64,000 nucleotides of DNA from contig NZ_CP087997.1 in the NCBI RefSeq assembly GCF_021044565.1, positions 4,254,732 to 4,318,731 of the forward strand, given 5' to 3'. The position numbers and the translations under genes are program-made. The notes below the pieces were generated by a model. It was not told where the DNA came from. It saw only the letters and a program-made list of their open reading frames with translations, and did no database searches. This document shows, in pieces, positions 24,553-34,413 of this stretch. The first letter of the stretch is position 1; the number at the start of each line of letters is the position of its first letter. Source of the stretch: Subtercola endophyticus. Its GTDB lineage: Bacteria > Actinomycetota > Actinomycetes > Actinomycetales > Microbacteriaceae.

Positions 24553-25185
24553 ATGCCCAAGGTCACCGACGAATACCGCGAAGCCCGCCGCCACGAGATC
24601 GCCCGGGCCGCGCTGCGCCTCTTTGCGCACAAGGGCTTTCAGGCCACGTCGATGGCCGACATCATTGCCGAGAGCGGGCTCTCGGCCGGCGCGATCTACG
24701 GTCACTACAAGAGCAAAGACGAGCTGATTCACAAGGCGATCGCCGACATCGTTCAGTTCCGCCTCGATGCCGTCGGGTCGCTCGACGCCGAGACGCCCCT
24801 GGAACCGGGGGAGCTGTTGCGCCGTTTCGTGTCGATCATGTCCGACGAGGTCGGTGACCTGGGGCTGCTGCTTCAGGTCTGGGCGCAGGCCGCGCTCGAC
24901 CCGACCAGTCGACAGGCGACCGACAGCATCGGCATGCATCTGCGCCGCGTGTTCGAGTCGTTTCTGGCCGATTGGTACACCCGCGGGCTCGGTGTGCCCG
25001 AAGCGGATGCCCGGGCCGACGCCGCACTCTTCGCCCCCTTGTATGTGAGCCTCGTGCAGGGTTACGTCATCCAGACCACCATCTTCGAGAGCTTCGATCG
25101 CGAGGCGTATTTCGCCGCCGCTTCAGCCCTCCAGCCTGCTGCTGCGGTAAACTTGAGTCGGCAGAGCGCAACTTTTTCGCCCTGA
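24553..25185 (+). CDS. TetR/AcrR family transcriptional regulator
   Basis: 210 aa. The N-terminal helix-turn-helix is complete (EIARAALRLFAHKGFQATSM then IIAESGLSAGAIYGHYKSK); the rest is a helical ligand-binding domain. Divergent from the YhgE-like gene with operators in the gap. Its last codons contain CTTGAGT (25152-25158), a half site of the HspR operator of the next gene. Confidence 0.92.
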   Translation: MPKVTDEYREARRHEIARAALRLFAHKGFQATSMADIIAESGLSAGAIYGHYKSKDELIHKAIADIVQFRLDAVGSLDAETPLEPGELLRRFVSIMSDEVGDLGLLLQVWAQAALDPTSRQATDSIGMHLRRVFESFLADWYTRGLGVPEADARADAALFAPLYVSLVQGYVIQTTIFESFDREAYFAAASALQPAAAVNLSRQSATFSP

Positions 25186-25223
25186 GCGATATCGCGGGAA
25201 TAACCCACCCTCCCGGGCGTTAA

Positions 25224-25244
25224 CTTGAGTCGAGGGTACTCAAG
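25224..25244 (+). promoter_or_regulatory. HAIR element, HspR operator
   Basis: CTTGAGT at 25224-25230, seven bases, ACTCAAG at 25238-25244: an exact match to the HspR-associated inverted repeat (CTTGAGT-N7-ACTCAAG). It lies 20 bp before the TTG start of the Clp ATPase. An extra half site CTTGAGT is at 25152-25158. Heat-shock repression by HspR is expected. Confidence 0.9.
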
Positions 25245-25263
25245 TTTCACCCAGGAGGACATT

Positions 25264-27840
25264 TTGCCTAACAACTCAAACCCCGAGAACTCCGGCGCGA
25301 ACTCGTTCGACGAGTTTCTCGCCCGCTACCTCGAGGGTGAGCGTTCTGCTCAGCAGGGCGCCCGTTCCATCGACATCAGCCGGTTCTTGAGCCGCCGCAC
25401 CCACGAGGTGCTCGCCGAGGCCGGCAAGTACGCACTCGAGCACGGTCAGTCCGAGCTCGATGCACTCCACATTCTTCGCACCATCGCCGAGAAAGAACCC
25501 GCAGCCGAGGCCATTCGCCGCGTCGGCGCAAGCCCGCGCGCCATCGCGGAGGCCGCCGAGCAGCGTCTGCCGCAAGCGTCCGCTGAGCGTGCCGACGTCG
25601 CGCCTTCGCTCACACAGTCGGCCACGCGCACGTTGTTCCACGCGTACCAGGTCGCCCGGGCATCCGGTTCGACCTACATCGACCCTGAGCACCTGTTCTT
25701 CGCGCTCGTCATCAACCAAGACTCGCCCGCGGGCGCTGTTCTGGCTGCCGCCGGCGTGACTCCGGATGCTCTGCAGGCCGGCATGCGCGAAACCGTCGGC
25801 GCGGGGGCAACGGCCTCTGCCGAATCCGGCGAGACGGCTGAGACCGAATCCGACACCCCCACACTGGACAAGTTCGGCACCGACCTCACCGAGATGGCCC
25901 GCGAGGGCGACCTCGACCCCGTGATCGGCCGGCTCGACGAGATCGAGCAGACCATCGAGATTCTGTCGCGCCGCACCAAGAACAACCCCGTGCTGATCGG
26001 CGAGGCGGGCGTGGGTAAGACCGCGATCGTCGCGGGCCTCGCTCAGGCCATCGTCGACGGCGGCGTTCCCGAGCAGCTGCGTGACAAGCGCGTCGTTTCG
26101 CTCGACCTGCCCGCAATGCTCGCCGGCACCAAGTACCGTGGCGACTTCGAAGAGCGGCTGACCAAGCTGATGGACGAGATCACGGCTCACAAGAGCGAGC
26201 TGATCGTGTTCATCGACGAGATCCACACCGTGGTCGGCGCCGGAGGTTCGGGCGAAGGCGGAATGGATGCCGGAAACATCCTCAAGCCCCGCCTGGCCCG
26301 CGGCGATCTGCACCTCGTGGGTGCCACCACGCTGAAGGAGTACCGCGGAATCGAGAAGGATCCGGCGCTCGAACGCCGCTTCCAGCCCGTCACCGTCGGT
26401 GAGCCGAGCATCGAAGACGCCGTGCTGATTCTCGCCGGGCTCGCCCCGGCATACGAGGAGCACCACGCCGTGACGTACACGCCGGAGGCCATCCGGGCAT
26501 CTGTCGAGCTCTCGGCCCGCTACATCAGCGACCGCTTCTTGCCCGACAAGGCCATCGACCTGATCGACCAGGCCGGCGCTCGGCTGCGGTTGCGTCTCGG
26601 TAAGAAGGTCGACGCGTCTGCGCTGCTCTCTCAGCTCGGCGAACTCGAAGCCTCGAAGAACTCGGCCGTCGCGGCTGAGCACTACGAGGAGGCGTCGCGT
26701 CTGCGTGACGAGATCGAGGCCGTGCAGGCCAAGCTCGCAAACGTGAAGTCGACAGACATCGCGGATGTCGCGGCTGTCGTCGACGAGCCCGAGATCGCTG
26801 CCGTCATTTCGCGGGCCACGGGCATCCCGGCCAACCGGCTGACCCAGGTCGACCGTGAGCGCCTCGCGCTGCTCGAAGAGGAATTGCACGCCCGAGTCAT
26901 CGGGCAAGACGACGCCGTGACGGTCGTCGCCAAGGCCGTACGGCGCAACCGTACCGGCATGGGCGACCGCAACCGGCCGGTCGGCAGCTTCCTCTTCCTC
27001 GGCCCGACCGGTGTAGGCAAGACCGAGCTGGCGAAGACCCTCGCGGGCTCGCTGTTCGGTGACGAGAAGTCCATGCTGCGCTTCGACATGAGCGAGTACG
27101 GCGAGCGGCACACCGTGTCGCGGCTCGTCGGTGCCCCTCCCGGATACGTCGGGTACGACGAGGCCGGCCAGCTCACCGAGCGTGTTCGCCGTAACCCGTA
27201 CTCGGTCATCCTGTTCGACGAGATCGAGAAGGCGCACCCCGACGTGTTCAACCTGCTGCTGCAGGTGCTCGACGACGGTCGCCTGACCGACGGTCAGGGT
27301 CGCACGGTCGACTTCCGCAACACGGTGGTCATCATGACCTCGAACCTCGGTTCGGAGTTCTTGGCGAGCCGCAGCGGTGGCATCGGATTCGTGGCCGACC
27401 ACTCGGCCGGCGGCGGATTCGGCTCCGACAAGGCGTTGCGCGACCGCGTGATGGGCAAGCTGCGCGAGGCCATGCGGCCCGAGTTCTTGAACCGCATCGA
27501 CGAGATCGTGCTGTTCCAGAAGCTCGAGAAGCCGCAGTTGCGCGAGATCGTGTCGCTGCTGCTGGGTGCCTCGCGTGCGCGGCTCGCGGCTCGCTCGATC
27601 ACGCTCGACGTCGACGCCTCTGGCATCGACTGGATCGCCGACAACGGCTACGAGCCCGAGTACGGTGCTCGGCCCCTGCGCCGCGTGATCCAGCGGTCGG
27701 TGGATGATCGTATCGCCGACCTGCTCGTCTCCGGCGCCCTGACCGACGGCGGTACTGTGACTGTCTCCGCCTCGGCGGGCGACCTCACCGTGACCGCCGC
27801 CGCCCCTGCCCCTGCAGAGGACGTGGCCTTCGCGGCCTAA
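25264..27840 (+). CDS. Clp protease ATP-binding subunit, ClpC-type Hsp100
   Basis: 858 aa from the TTG at 25264, fixed by CAGGAGGA at 25252-25259. Two AAA+ modules: Walker [10 protein letters not shown] and GPTGVGKTE, Walker B IVFIDEIH and [10 protein letters not shown]. The middle domain is short with a UVR-like helix ([18 protein letters not shown]), so it is ClpC- rather than ClpB-like. [10 protein letters not shown] in D2 provides an IGF loop for ClpP docking. The N-domain is preceded by about 45 extra residues. Heat-shock control through the HAIR element. Confidence 0.92.
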   Translation: MPNNSNPENSGANSFDEFLARYLEGERSAQQGARSIDISRFLSRRTHEVLAEAGKYALEHGQSELDALHILRTIAEKEPAAEAIRRVGASPRAIAEAAEQRLPQASAERADVAPSLTQSATRTLFHAYQVARASGSTYIDPEHLFFALVINQDSPAGAVLAAAGVTPDALQAGMRETVGAGATASAESGETAETESDTPTLDKFGTDLTEMAREGDLDPVIGRLDEIEQTIEILSRRTKNNPVLIGEAGVGKTAIVAGLAQAIVDGGVPEQLRDKRVVSLDLPAMLAGTKYRGDFEERLTKLMDEITAHKSELIVFIDEIHTVVGAGGSGEGGMDAGNILKPRLARGDLHLVGATTLKEYRGIEKDPALERRFQPVTVGEPSIEDAVLILAGLAPAYEEHHAVTYTPEAIRASVELSARYISDRFLPDKAIDLIDQAGARLRLRLGKKVDASALLSQLGELEASKNSAVAAEHYEEASRLRDEIEAVQAKLANVKSTDIADVAAVVDEPEIAAVISRATGIPANRLTQVDRERLALLEEELHARVIGQDDAVTVVAKAVRRNRTGMGDRNRPVGSFLFLGPTGVGKTELAKTLAGSLFGDEKSMLRFDMSEYGERHTVSRLVGAPPGYVGYDEAGQLTERVRRNPYSVILFDEIEKAHPDVFNLLLQVLDDGRLTDGQGRTVDFRNTVVIMTSNLGSEFLASRSGGIGFVADHSAGGGFGSDKALRDRVMGKLREAMRPEFLNRIDEIVLFQKLEKPQLREIVSLLLGASRARLAARSITLDVDASGIDWIADNGYEPEYGARPLRRVIQRSVDDRIADLLVSGALTDGGTVTVSASAGDLTVTAAAPAPAEDVAFAA

Positions 27841-27856
27841 CCGCGCAGCCCGTTCC

Positions 27857-27892
27857 GAAAGGCCCGCCCCCCTCCCGGGGAGCGGGCCTTTC
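27857..27892 (+). terminator. GC-rich hairpin terminator after Clp ATPase
   Basis: GAAAGGCCCGC (27857-27867) and GCGGGCCTTTC (27882-27892) are perfect 11-bp arms 16 bp after the stop codon. No long U tract, as is common in actinobacteria. Confidence 0.8.
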
Positions 27893-28000
27893 GCGTGCCC
27901 GCTCGCCCTGGGGCGTACCCCCGTGTCTCGCGGCGCCCCATGGTGGCCCGCTCCCGTCACGCTCAGCCGCGCCTCCGTGTCTTGGTGCGCCGCACACTTC

Positions 28001-28052
28001 GGGGCATCCGCGCCTGCTCGAGCAGTAGCGGACGCTCCGAACTGCGCGCGCG
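28001..28052 (+). repeat. imperfect repeat copy 1 flanking the AbiEi-like gene
   Basis: GGGGCATCCGC, 16 bases, GCGGACGCTCC, then GAACTGCGCGCGCG. The same arm-16-arm architecture and following sequence recur at 29118, on the other side of the gene. Confidence 0.55.
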
Positions 28053-28082
28053 CCAGGTGTGGCGTGAGCTGCAGGCTACTCA

Positions 28083-29015
28083 TCAACGCCGGAGGGGTAC
28101 TCCGGCGTTGAGCAGGAAAGCGCGGAGCCGCGCCGGGTCGACTGCGCAATGCCAATCCCAGCGCGAGACCTTCTTCGGCAGCGCTCGAAACCGGTCTTCG
28201 CGAAGCTTCTCTTCGTAAACAACCTGCCCGGGGCTGCGGCCGTGCAGGTATTCGGGTTTGAAATACTTCTGCTTGCCGTCGACTTCGCCCAGATGGTCGC
28301 ACAGCCGCCAATCGAAATCAGCTGCGCCGATGAACCCGTCAGCGTCTGAATATTCCGACTGCAGAACCGGCATGACGAATCCGCTGACCAACATGTTCAC
28401 GCGGCTCACCGATTCTGCCGGCGAGTCGGCCAGCTCGGTCGAGAACTCCAGAATGCGTGCGACCCGAGCGTGATTCTTGAGTGGTTTCGCCGCAGCGAGT
28501 GCCTCGTACAGCTCTGATTTCGAAAGATGCCCTTCTCGTCTACGGCTCAAGGCGAAGTCTGCGGCTGTCACCGCTGAAAGCTGTGAACTCGCAGCAGCCA
28601 GATCGATCACGGTGCGAGCAGCAGACGTGACGAGAATCCCATCGATTTCGACGACATCAACTGTGTCGAGTCGAGCAGGATGCGCGATGACACCGTTTCG
28701 GGACCGCCCGCCCGACCCTCGTTCGACCAACCGGTGCACCATTTGTGGCCACCCGCCAATCACGGGAATGCCGTGAACCACGGCGGCCGACCAGTGCGAC
28801 AGGATCGGGCGGCTACCCTTCGAGTCGCACTCGGCTCGGCACCGTAGAAGGTACCGCTGGTCGGCATCGAGGCGCGACCACCTGTCGTAGGAGACGTAAA
28901 CCCCGCGCCGGATGCGATGTGCGGCACCACGAGTGACGGCGCGAGCGAGCGCGTGCCGGTCGCCGCCATTACGTTCCGTTGCGCGGGTGGTGATCATTCC
29001 ATGGTCATCGGTCAT
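28083..29015 (-). CDS. AbiEi-like antitoxin domain fused to a DUF559/Vsr-like nuclease fold
   Basis: 310 aa. The N-terminal half (HALARAVTRGAAHRIRRGVYVS, then ILSHWSAAVVHGIP) matches AbiEi-type antitoxin/regulator proteins common in actinobacteria. The C-terminal half has FIGAADFDW, HLGEVDGKQKYFKPEY and VVYEEKLREDRFRAL, the spaced Asp, Glu-x-Asp and Lys of a PD-(D/E)XK nuclease fold of the DUF559 type. No AbiEii toxin gene is next to it. ATG at 29015 or 28997; neither has a clear ribosome binding site. Flanked by short repeats. Confidence 0.78.
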   Translation of the reverse strand: MTDDHGMITTRATERNGGDRHALARAVTRGAAHRIRRGVYVSYDRWSRLDADQRYLLRCRAECDSKGSRPILSHWSAAVVHGIPVIGGWPQMVHRLVERGSGGRSRNGVIAHPARLDTVDVVEIDGILVTSAARTVIDLAAASSQLSAVTAADFALSRRREGHLSKSELYEALAAAKPLKNHARVARILEFSTELADSPAESVSRVNMLVSGFVMPVLQSEYSDADGFIGAADFDWRLCDHLGEVDGKQKYFKPEYLHGRSPGQVVYEEKLREDRFRALPKKVSRWDWHCAVDPARLRAFLLNAGVPLRR

Positions 29016-29117
29016 GCGTTTGATCGTGGCATCGAGCGACGGCCCGAATGGCAGTGATGCCGGATCGGGGGAGAACTACGGCTCTCGCGGGTTGTGGAAA
29101 CGCTGCACGCGCGGTTT

Positions 29118-29169
29118 GGAGCATCCGCTGGCGCTCGACGAGGCGCGGATGCTCCGAAATGCGCGAGCG
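29118..29169 (+). repeat. imperfect repeat copy 2 flanking the AbiEi-like gene
   Basis: GGAGCATCCGC (29118-29128), 16 bases, GCGGATGCTCC (29145-29155): a perfect 11-bp inverted repeat, then GAAATGCGCGAGCG. Same orientation and design as copy 1 at 28001. Confidence 0.6.
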
Positions 29170-29195
29170 GGCGCGCGGACGAGCTGAAGCCGCAT

Positions 29196-29258
29196 ATGTA
29201 TACACAGATGGTTGCCAAAGCGGCTGGGCGCGGTTAGAGTAGCGTCAATGTATACACA
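29196..29258. promoter_or_regulatory. two GntR-type operators upstream of the prp operon
   Basis: ATGTATACACA occurs at 29196-29206 and 29248-29258, 52 bp (about five helical turns) apart; each contains the palindrome TGTATACA. Placement before a FadR-type GntR gene suggests autoregulation. Confidence 0.72.
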
Positions 29259-29290
29259 AAGCGCAACGGTGAGCGAAGGCGGGGCATCCG

Positions 29291-30025
29291 ATGGCCCGCG
29301 CTAGCGACAGCGCTTACGAGCAGTTGCGCGCCGAGATCGTGAGCTGGCGGCTGGAGCCCGGCACGGTGCTGGCCGAGGTGGAGCTGAGCTCGAGGCTCGG
29401 CATTTCGCGCACCCCGGTGCGGGAAGCGCTGGCACGACTCGTGGCCGACGGGCTCGCCGAACCGCAGGGTGGGCGCGGGCTGGTGGTCACCCAGGTGAGC
29501 GCCGAGAACGTGACCGAGCTGTTCGAACTGCGCCAGGCGCTCGAGCAGCAGGCGGCAGCGCTCGCGGCAGCCCGCCGCGATGCGAGCGTTTTCGTGAAGC
29601 TGCAAGACGAGCTGCGCGAAGTGCCGGCACTGCTGGCCGAAGCGGATGCCGCGGCGGATCCCTCGCGCCTGGCCTACTACGACCTCGTGAGCCGTTTCGA
29701 CGACGCGGTCGACGAGGCCGTTCGCAACCCGTACCTCGTCGGCGCGCTGAACGGAGTGCGCACGCACCTCTCGCGCATCCGGCGCCTCTCGCACGACAAC
29801 CCCGCGCGGCTGCTCGAAGCGGCGCGCGAGCACCTGATGATCGTCGATGCGATCGTCGCGGGGGATGCTCGGCTGGCCGAAGACGCCACCCGCGTGCACC
29901 TCTACCGAAGCCTGCAGTCCACGCTCGGCTCGCTCACGACTCCCCTCACCGCTCAGCCACTCACCGCTCAGCCCCTCACCCCTCCGTCCGCCACGAAACA
30001 ACAGAAAGACGTGCCCACCAGATGA
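29291..30025 (+). CDS. GntR family regulator (FadR/FCD subfamily) of the prp operon
   Basis: 244 aa. N-terminal winged helix ([33 protein letters not shown]), C-terminal helical FCD effector domain. The tail [14 protein letters not shown] comes from a 15-bp tandem repeat (29945-29974). Its last four bases overlap prpD (ATGA), so it is co-transcribed with and probably senses an intermediate of the methylcitrate cycle. Confidence 0.9.
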   Translation: MARASDSAYEQLRAEIVSWRLEPGTVLAEVELSSRLGISRTPVREALARLVADGLAEPQGGRGLVVTQVSAENVTELFELRQALEQQAAALAAARRDASVFVKLQDELREVPALLAEADAAADPSRLAYYDLVSRFDDAVDEAVRNPYLVGALNGVRTHLSRIRRLSHDNPARLLEAAREHLMIVDAIVAGDARLAEDATRVHLYRSLQSTLGSLTTPLTAQPLTAQPLTPPSATKQQKDVPTR

Positions 30026-31533
30026 AGCTTCACGACGTTCGAGCGCACCCCAGCGCCGACAACCTCGCCCGCGAAGACCAGCTCGCCTACGCCATCGCCG
30101 AGGTCGCCGCCGACCCGGTAGCGGTCACGGAAGAAGTCACTGAAATGGTCATCAACCGGATGATCGACAATGCCGCCGTGGCAACGGCGAGCCTCACCCG
30201 TGGCCCCGCCGTCGCGGCCCGCGCGCAGGCGCTCGACCACCCGCACACTCCGGGGTCGACGGTGTTCGGCGAGGCCCAAGAGACCCGTGTCAGCCCCGAG
30301 TGGGCGGCCTGGGCGAACGGCGTCGCTGTGCGTGAACTCGACTACCACGACACGTTCCTGGCGGCCGAGTACTCGCACCCCGGCGACAACATCCCCCCGA
30401 TCCTCGCCGTCGCCCAGCAGGCCGGCAGCACGGGCGCAGACCTCGTGCGCGGCATCGCGACCGGCTACGAGATTCAGGTCGACCTCGTGAAGGCGATCAG
30501 CCTGCACGCGCACAAGATCGACCACGTCGCCCACCTCGGCCCGTCGGCCGCGGCCGGCATCGGAACCCTGCTCGGCCTCGACGTCGAGACCATCTTCCAG
30601 GCCGTCGGCCAGGCGCTGCACACCACCACAGCCACGCGCCAGTCGCGCAAGGGCGAGATCAGCACGTGGAAGGCGCACGCCCCCGCGTTCGCCGGCAAGA
30701 TGGCCGTCGAGGCCGTCGACCGTGCCATGCGCGGCCAGACCAGCCCGACTCCCATCTACGAAGGCGAAGACGGCGTCATCGCGTGGCTGCTCGACGGGAA
30801 GGATGCGCACTACGAGGTTCCTCTTCCGGAAAAGGGTGAGGCCAAGCGCGCGATACTCGACACGTACACGAAAGAGCACTCGGCCGAGTACCAGGCTCAG
30901 GCGTGGATCGACATGGCCCGAAAGCTCCACAACGAGCATCCGGAAGTCACCGCCGACAGCGTTGCGAGCATCGTCATCTACACGAGCCACCACACGCACT
31001 ACGTGATCGGATCGGGCGCGAACGACCCGCAGAAGTACGACCCGAAGGCCAGCCGCGAGACGCTCGACCACTCGGTTCCGTTCATCTTCGCCGTCGCCCT
31101 GCAAGACGGCGAGTGGAACCACGAGCGTTCGTATGCCCCCGAGCGCGCCGGCCGGCCCGACACGGTGAAGCTGTGGAACAACATCACGACCGAAGAAGAC
31201 CCCGAGTGGACCCGCCGGTACCACTCCAACGACCCGGCCGAGAAGGCGTTCGGCGGCCGCGTGGAGATCACGCTGACCGACGGAACCCGCCTCGTGGACG
31301 AGATCGCGGTCGCCGACGCGCATCCGCTCGGTGCCCGGCCGTTCGCCCGCGAGCAGTACATCGAGAAGTTCCGCACGCTCGCCGACGGCGTGCTCGAGCC
31401 CGCCGAGGTCGAGCGTTTTCTCGCACTCGTGCAGCGCTTGCCGGAGCTCGAGCCGCACGAGCTCGCCGGCCTGACCGTCACCGCACGGCCCGGTCTGTTC
31501 ACCCCCGAAACCAACCCGAAGGGTCTGTTCTAA
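30022..31533 (+). CDS. prpD: 2-methylcitrate dehydratase, MmgE/PrpD family
   Basis: 503 aa. Dehydrates 2-methylcitrate to 2-methyl-cis-aconitate in propionate catabolism. Typical PrpD sequence: [42 protein letters not shown] and [17 protein letters not shown] region near residue 290 ([18 protein letters not shown]). Translationally coupled to the GntR gene by a 4-bp overlap and followed without gap by prpB. Confidence 0.95.
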   Translation: MKLHDVRAHPSADNLAREDQLAYAIAEVAADPVAVTEEVTEMVINRMIDNAAVATASLTRGPAVAARAQALDHPHTPGSTVFGEAQETRVSPEWAAWANGVAVRELDYHDTFLAAEYSHPGDNIPPILAVAQQAGSTGADLVRGIATGYEIQVDLVKAISLHAHKIDHVAHLGPSAAAGIGTLLGLDVETIFQAVGQALHTTTATRQSRKGEISTWKAHAPAFAGKMAVEAVDRAMRGQTSPTPIYEGEDGVIAWLLDGKDAHYEVPLPEKGEAKRAILDTYTKEHSAEYQAQAWIDMARKLHNEHPEVTADSVASIVIYTSHHTHYVIGSGANDPQKYDPKASRETLDHSVPFIFAVALQDGEWNHERSYAPERAGRPDTVKLWNNITTEEDPEWTRRYHSNDPAEKAFGGRVEITLTDGTRLVDEIAVADAHPLGARPFAREQYIEKFRTLADGVLEPAEVERFLALVQRLPELEPHELAGLTVTARPGLFTPETNPKGLF

Positions 31534-32439
31534 ATGTTGTATTCCTCTGTGACCGCGGCCGATAAGCGCGCCGCGCTGCGGGCCGCGCTCGCGACCGGCG
31601 AACTGCTGCGCTTTCCCGGCGCGTTCAACCCGTTGAGCGCCAAGCTCATCGAAGACAAGGGCTTCGAGGGGGTCTACATCTCTGGTGCCGTGCTCGCCGC
31701 CGACCTCGGGCTGCCCGACATCGGCCTCACCACGCTCACCGAGGTGGCGGGGCGCTCGCAGCAGATCGCTCGCATGACGAACCTGCCCGCGATCGTCGAC
31801 GCCGACACCGGATTCGGTGAGCCGATGAACGTCGCTCGCACGATTCAGACGCTCGAAGACGCCGGCGTCGCTGGTCTGCACATCGAAGACCAGGTGAACC
31901 CCAAGCGCTGCGGGCACCTCGACGGCAAGGCCGTCGTCGACGTCACGACGGCTACGAAGCGCCTGCGGGCGGCGGCGGATGCCCGGCGCGACCCGAATCT
32001 GCTGCTGATGGCCCGCACGGACATCCGTGCAATCGACGGCCTCGACGCCGCGATCGACCGCGCGAAGGCGCTCGTCGATGCCGGAGCCGACGCGATCTTC
32101 CCCGAGGCGATGCGCGACCTCAGCGAGTTCGAGGCCGTGCGTAAGGCCGTCGACGTGCCGATTCTGGCCAATATGACCGAGTTCGGCAAGAGCGAGCTGT
32201 TCAGCAACCAGCAGCTGGCCGACGTCGGCGTGAACATCGTGATCTACCCCGTCTCGCTGCTGCGCCTCGCCATGGGCGCCGCCGAGCGCGGGCTCGACAC
32301 GATCGTCGCTGAAGGTTCACTGAACAGCCAGGTGCAGAACATGCAGACCCGCGCGAGACTGTATGAACTGCTCGACTACGAGGCGTACAACGCCTTCGAC
32401 ACGTCGGTGTTCAACTTCGAGATTCCGAGCGCCCGCTAG
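31534..32439 (+). CDS. prpB: methylisocitrate lyase
   Basis: 301 aa TIM barrel of the isocitrate lyase/PEP mutase family; splits 2-methylisocitrate to pyruvate and succinate. Metal site Asp residues in IVDADTGFGEP and catalytic Cys in the signature NPKRCGHLDGK. The ATG directly follows the prpD stop codon. C-terminal LYELLDYEAYNAFDTSVFNF is normal for PrpB. Confidence 0.96.
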   Translation: MLYSSVTAADKRAALRAALATGELLRFPGAFNPLSAKLIEDKGFEGVYISGAVLAADLGLPDIGLTTLTEVAGRSQQIARMTNLPAIVDADTGFGEPMNVARTIQTLEDAGVAGLHIEDQVNPKRCGHLDGKAVVDVTTATKRLRAAADARRDPNLLLMARTDIRAIDGLDAAIDRAKALVDAGADAIFPEAMRDLSEFEAVRKAVDVPILANMTEFGKSELFSNQQLADVGVNIVIYPVSLLRLAMGAAERGLDTIVAEGSLNSQVQNMQTRARLYELLDYEAYNAFDTSVFNFEIPSAR

Positions 32440-32498
32440 GCCGCCGGCCGAGCGGGCGCAGACCAAGCAACAGTCAAGTACCTCACGAGGGAGTGAAA

Positions 32499-33641
32499 AT
32501 GAGCATCACCGATACACCCACCGAAGAAGTGAAGATCTACAAGGGCCTCGCGGGCGTGGTCGTCGACTACACCGCGGTGTCGAAAGTCAATCCTGAGACG
32601 AATTCGCTGCTGTACCGCGGCTACCCGGTGCAAGAGCTGGCGGCGAACTGCTCGTTCGAGCAGGTCGCGTACCTGCTCTGGCACGGTGAACTGCCTGACG
32701 CCGCGCAGCTCGAGTCGTTCATCCGGTCGGAGCGTTCGCAGCGCGCACTGGATGCCCCGGTCAAACGTGTGATCGACGACCTGCCGCTCACGGCTCACCC
32801 CATGGACGTCGTGCGCACCGCCGTCAGCGTGATCGGCGCCCTCGACCCGACGACGGATGATTCGTCGCCCGAGTCGAACCTCGCAAAATCGATCACGCTG
32901 CTGGCCAAGCTGCCGGCGATCGTGTCGTACGACCAGCGCCGTCGTCGTGGCCTCGATGTGGTCGAGCCGCGTGACGACCTCGCGTACTCGGCGAACTTTC
33001 TGAACATGACGTTCGGAGAGGTGCCTTCGAAGGTCGTGGTCGACGCGTTCGACGTGTCGATGATCCTCTACGCCGAGCACTCGTTCAACGCCTCGACGTT
33101 CACCGCACGGGTGATCACCAGCACGCTGTCAGACCTCTATTCGGCTGTCGTCGGGGCGATCGGGGCGCTCAAGGGGCCCCTGCACGGCGGAGCGAACGAG
33201 GCCGTCATGCACATCTTCGACGAGATCGGCACGGCAGACAAGGCAGAAGCCTGGCTGAACCAGGCGCTCGCCGAGAAGCGCAAAATCATGGGATTCGGCC
33301 ACCGCGTCTACAAGAACGGCGACTCGCGGGTGCCCACCATGAAGGCGGCGCTCGACACGCTGATCGAGGAGTACAACGCCCCCGAGTTGCTCGAGCTCTA
33401 CGTGGCGCTGGATGACGCGATGCAGTCGCACAAGGCCATCAAGCCGAACCTCGACTACCCGTCGGGCCCGGCCTACCACCTGATCGGCTACGACACCGAG
33501 ATGTTCACGCCGCTTTTCGTGGCTTCGCGCATCACAGGCTGGACGGCCCACATTATGGAGCAGCTCGCCTCGAACGCGCTCATCCGTCCGCTCAGCGCCT
33601 ACAACGGCCCCGACGAACGGCACGTCGCGACGCTGCTCTGA
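32499..33641 (+). CDS. prpC: 2-methylcitrate synthase/citrate synthase
   Basis: 380 aa. Condenses propionyl-CoA with oxaloacetate. Catalytic His in GPLHGGANEAVM and in GFGHRVYKNGD, Asp in the following PSGPAYHLIG region, and C-terminal RPLSAYNGPDERHV typical of methylcitrate synthases. ATG at 32499 has GAGGGAG six bases upstream; a GTG at 32493 is in frame but worse placed. Last gene of the gntR-prpD-prpB-prpC operon. Confidence 0.95.
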   Translation: MSITDTPTEEVKIYKGLAGVVVDYTAVSKVNPETNSLLYRGYPVQELAANCSFEQVAYLLWHGELPDAAQLESFIRSERSQRALDAPVKRVIDDLPLTAHPMDVVRTAVSVIGALDPTTDDSSPESNLAKSITLLAKLPAIVSYDQRRRRGLDVVEPRDDLAYSANFLNMTFGEVPSKVVVDAFDVSMILYAEHSFNASTFTARVITSTLSDLYSAVVGAIGALKGPLHGGANEAVMHIFDEIGTADKAEAWLNQALAEKRKIMGFGHRVYKNGDSRVPTMKAALDTLIEEYNAPELLELYVALDDAMQSHKAIKPNLDYPSGPAYHLIGYDTEMFTPLFVASRITGWTAHIMEQLASNALIRPLSAYNGPDERHVATLL

Positions 33642-33721
33642 CGGGCATCCGCCCCGCGCCCCGCGCCCTGCCCTGCTCGCGCCCCTCTGCCTGCTCGGCA
33701 CCCGCTTCGCGCGGCGCCGAG

Positions 33722-33769
33722 TTTGCGCAAAAGCACCTAAACCCGACGGTTTGGGTGCTTTTGCGCAAA
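33722..33769. terminator. bidirectional hairpin terminator after prpC
   Basis: Arms at 33722-33743 and 33748-33769 pair over 22 bp with one G-T wobble and a CGAC loop; the outer part is TTTGCGCAAAAGCACC. It ends the prp operon and overlaps the last codons of the opposite-strand gene. Confidence 0.85.
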
Positions 33770-34327
33770 GTGGGCGGGATGGGGCGCGGTGGTGGGGGTA
33801 CGGGGAACGGATGCCCGGGGTCCGGGTGCCCCGGGGCCAGGCGCTGCGGGGCGGGGGAGGTTCGCTAGGTAGGCGAGCGCGCCGGGGTGGGGGGCGAGCG
33901 AGACGATGAGGGCGTCGAGCACGGCGGCGGAGGGCGGGCCGACGACGGCGCGGGCGAGGCGGCTCAGCTGGTCATCCCGCAGCGTGGTGACGGTGCGAAG
34001 CTGACCGCGGGTATCGATGCCGAAGGCCAGCGCCGAGCCGAAGACGACCGCGGTTCCGCCGAGGGTGTGGGCGATGATGGTGGCCCAGCCGTTGAGGGTC
34101 GAAACGCCTCGTGCGGCGTCTTCGTCGACGAGCAGGGCGATGCCGCTCTCGAGCGTGACGCTGCGGTACCCCGTGCCCGCGATGCCGTCGTGATGCGCGG
34201 CGAGCAGCCGCAACTCGTCGAGGTGCACGAGTTCGGCGGATTCGGGCTCGATTCGAAGCGCGCGCAGGCTCGGAGTCGCGGATCGCATCGGGGGCGGCAG
34301 GGGCATCGGAGGCGGCGGGGGAGGCAT
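33737..34327 (-). CDS. hypothetical protein, up to 196 aa
   Basis: Proline-rich N-terminus (MPPPPPPMPLPPPMRS); the folded part begins near residue 14, so an ATG at 34288 is an alternative start. Core strands TGYRSVTLESGIALLVDED and GGTAVVFGSALAFGID, helix QLSRLARAVV; Pro/Gly-rich tail. No signal peptide. Not recognised. The final 11 codons fall inside a terminator hairpin, so the true stop may reflect drift into it. Confidence 0.55.
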   Translation of the reverse strand: MPPPPPPMPLPPPMRSATPSLRALRIEPESAELVHLDELRLLAAHHDGIAGTGYRSVTLESGIALLVDEDAARGVSTLNGWATIIAHTLGGTAVVFGSALAFGIDTRGQLRTVTTLRDDQLSRLARAVVGPPSAAVLDALIVSLAPHPGALAYLANLPRPAAPGPGAPGPRASVPRTPTTAPHPAHFAQKHPNRRV

Positions 34328-34391
34328 CGTTCGAAAACACTAGGGGTAGAGGCGCTGTCGTATGACAGCAATTCAGCTTTGTGCACCGCTG

Positions 34392-34413
34392 GTTCACCCG
34401 ACCTTCATCTGGG
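34392..34413 (+). promoter_or_regulatory. PHO-box-like direct repeat
   Basis: GTTCACCCGAC (34392-34402) and CTTCATCTGGG (34403-34413) are two adjacent 11-nt units close to the actinobacterial PhoP direct-repeat consensus G(G/T)TCAYYYR(G/C)G. It lies in the divergent gap (34328-34540) before the 34541 gene. A second direct repeat, GTTCACCGTCA / GTTGCACCGTCA, lies at 34470-34494. Confidence 0.6.

Noticed and set aside
25276..28311. 1011-aa minus-strand frame opposite the Clp ATPase
   Set aside because: High-GC antisense shadow of a gene with complete Walker motifs, HAIR operator and ribosome binding site; no recognisable domain in the shadow.
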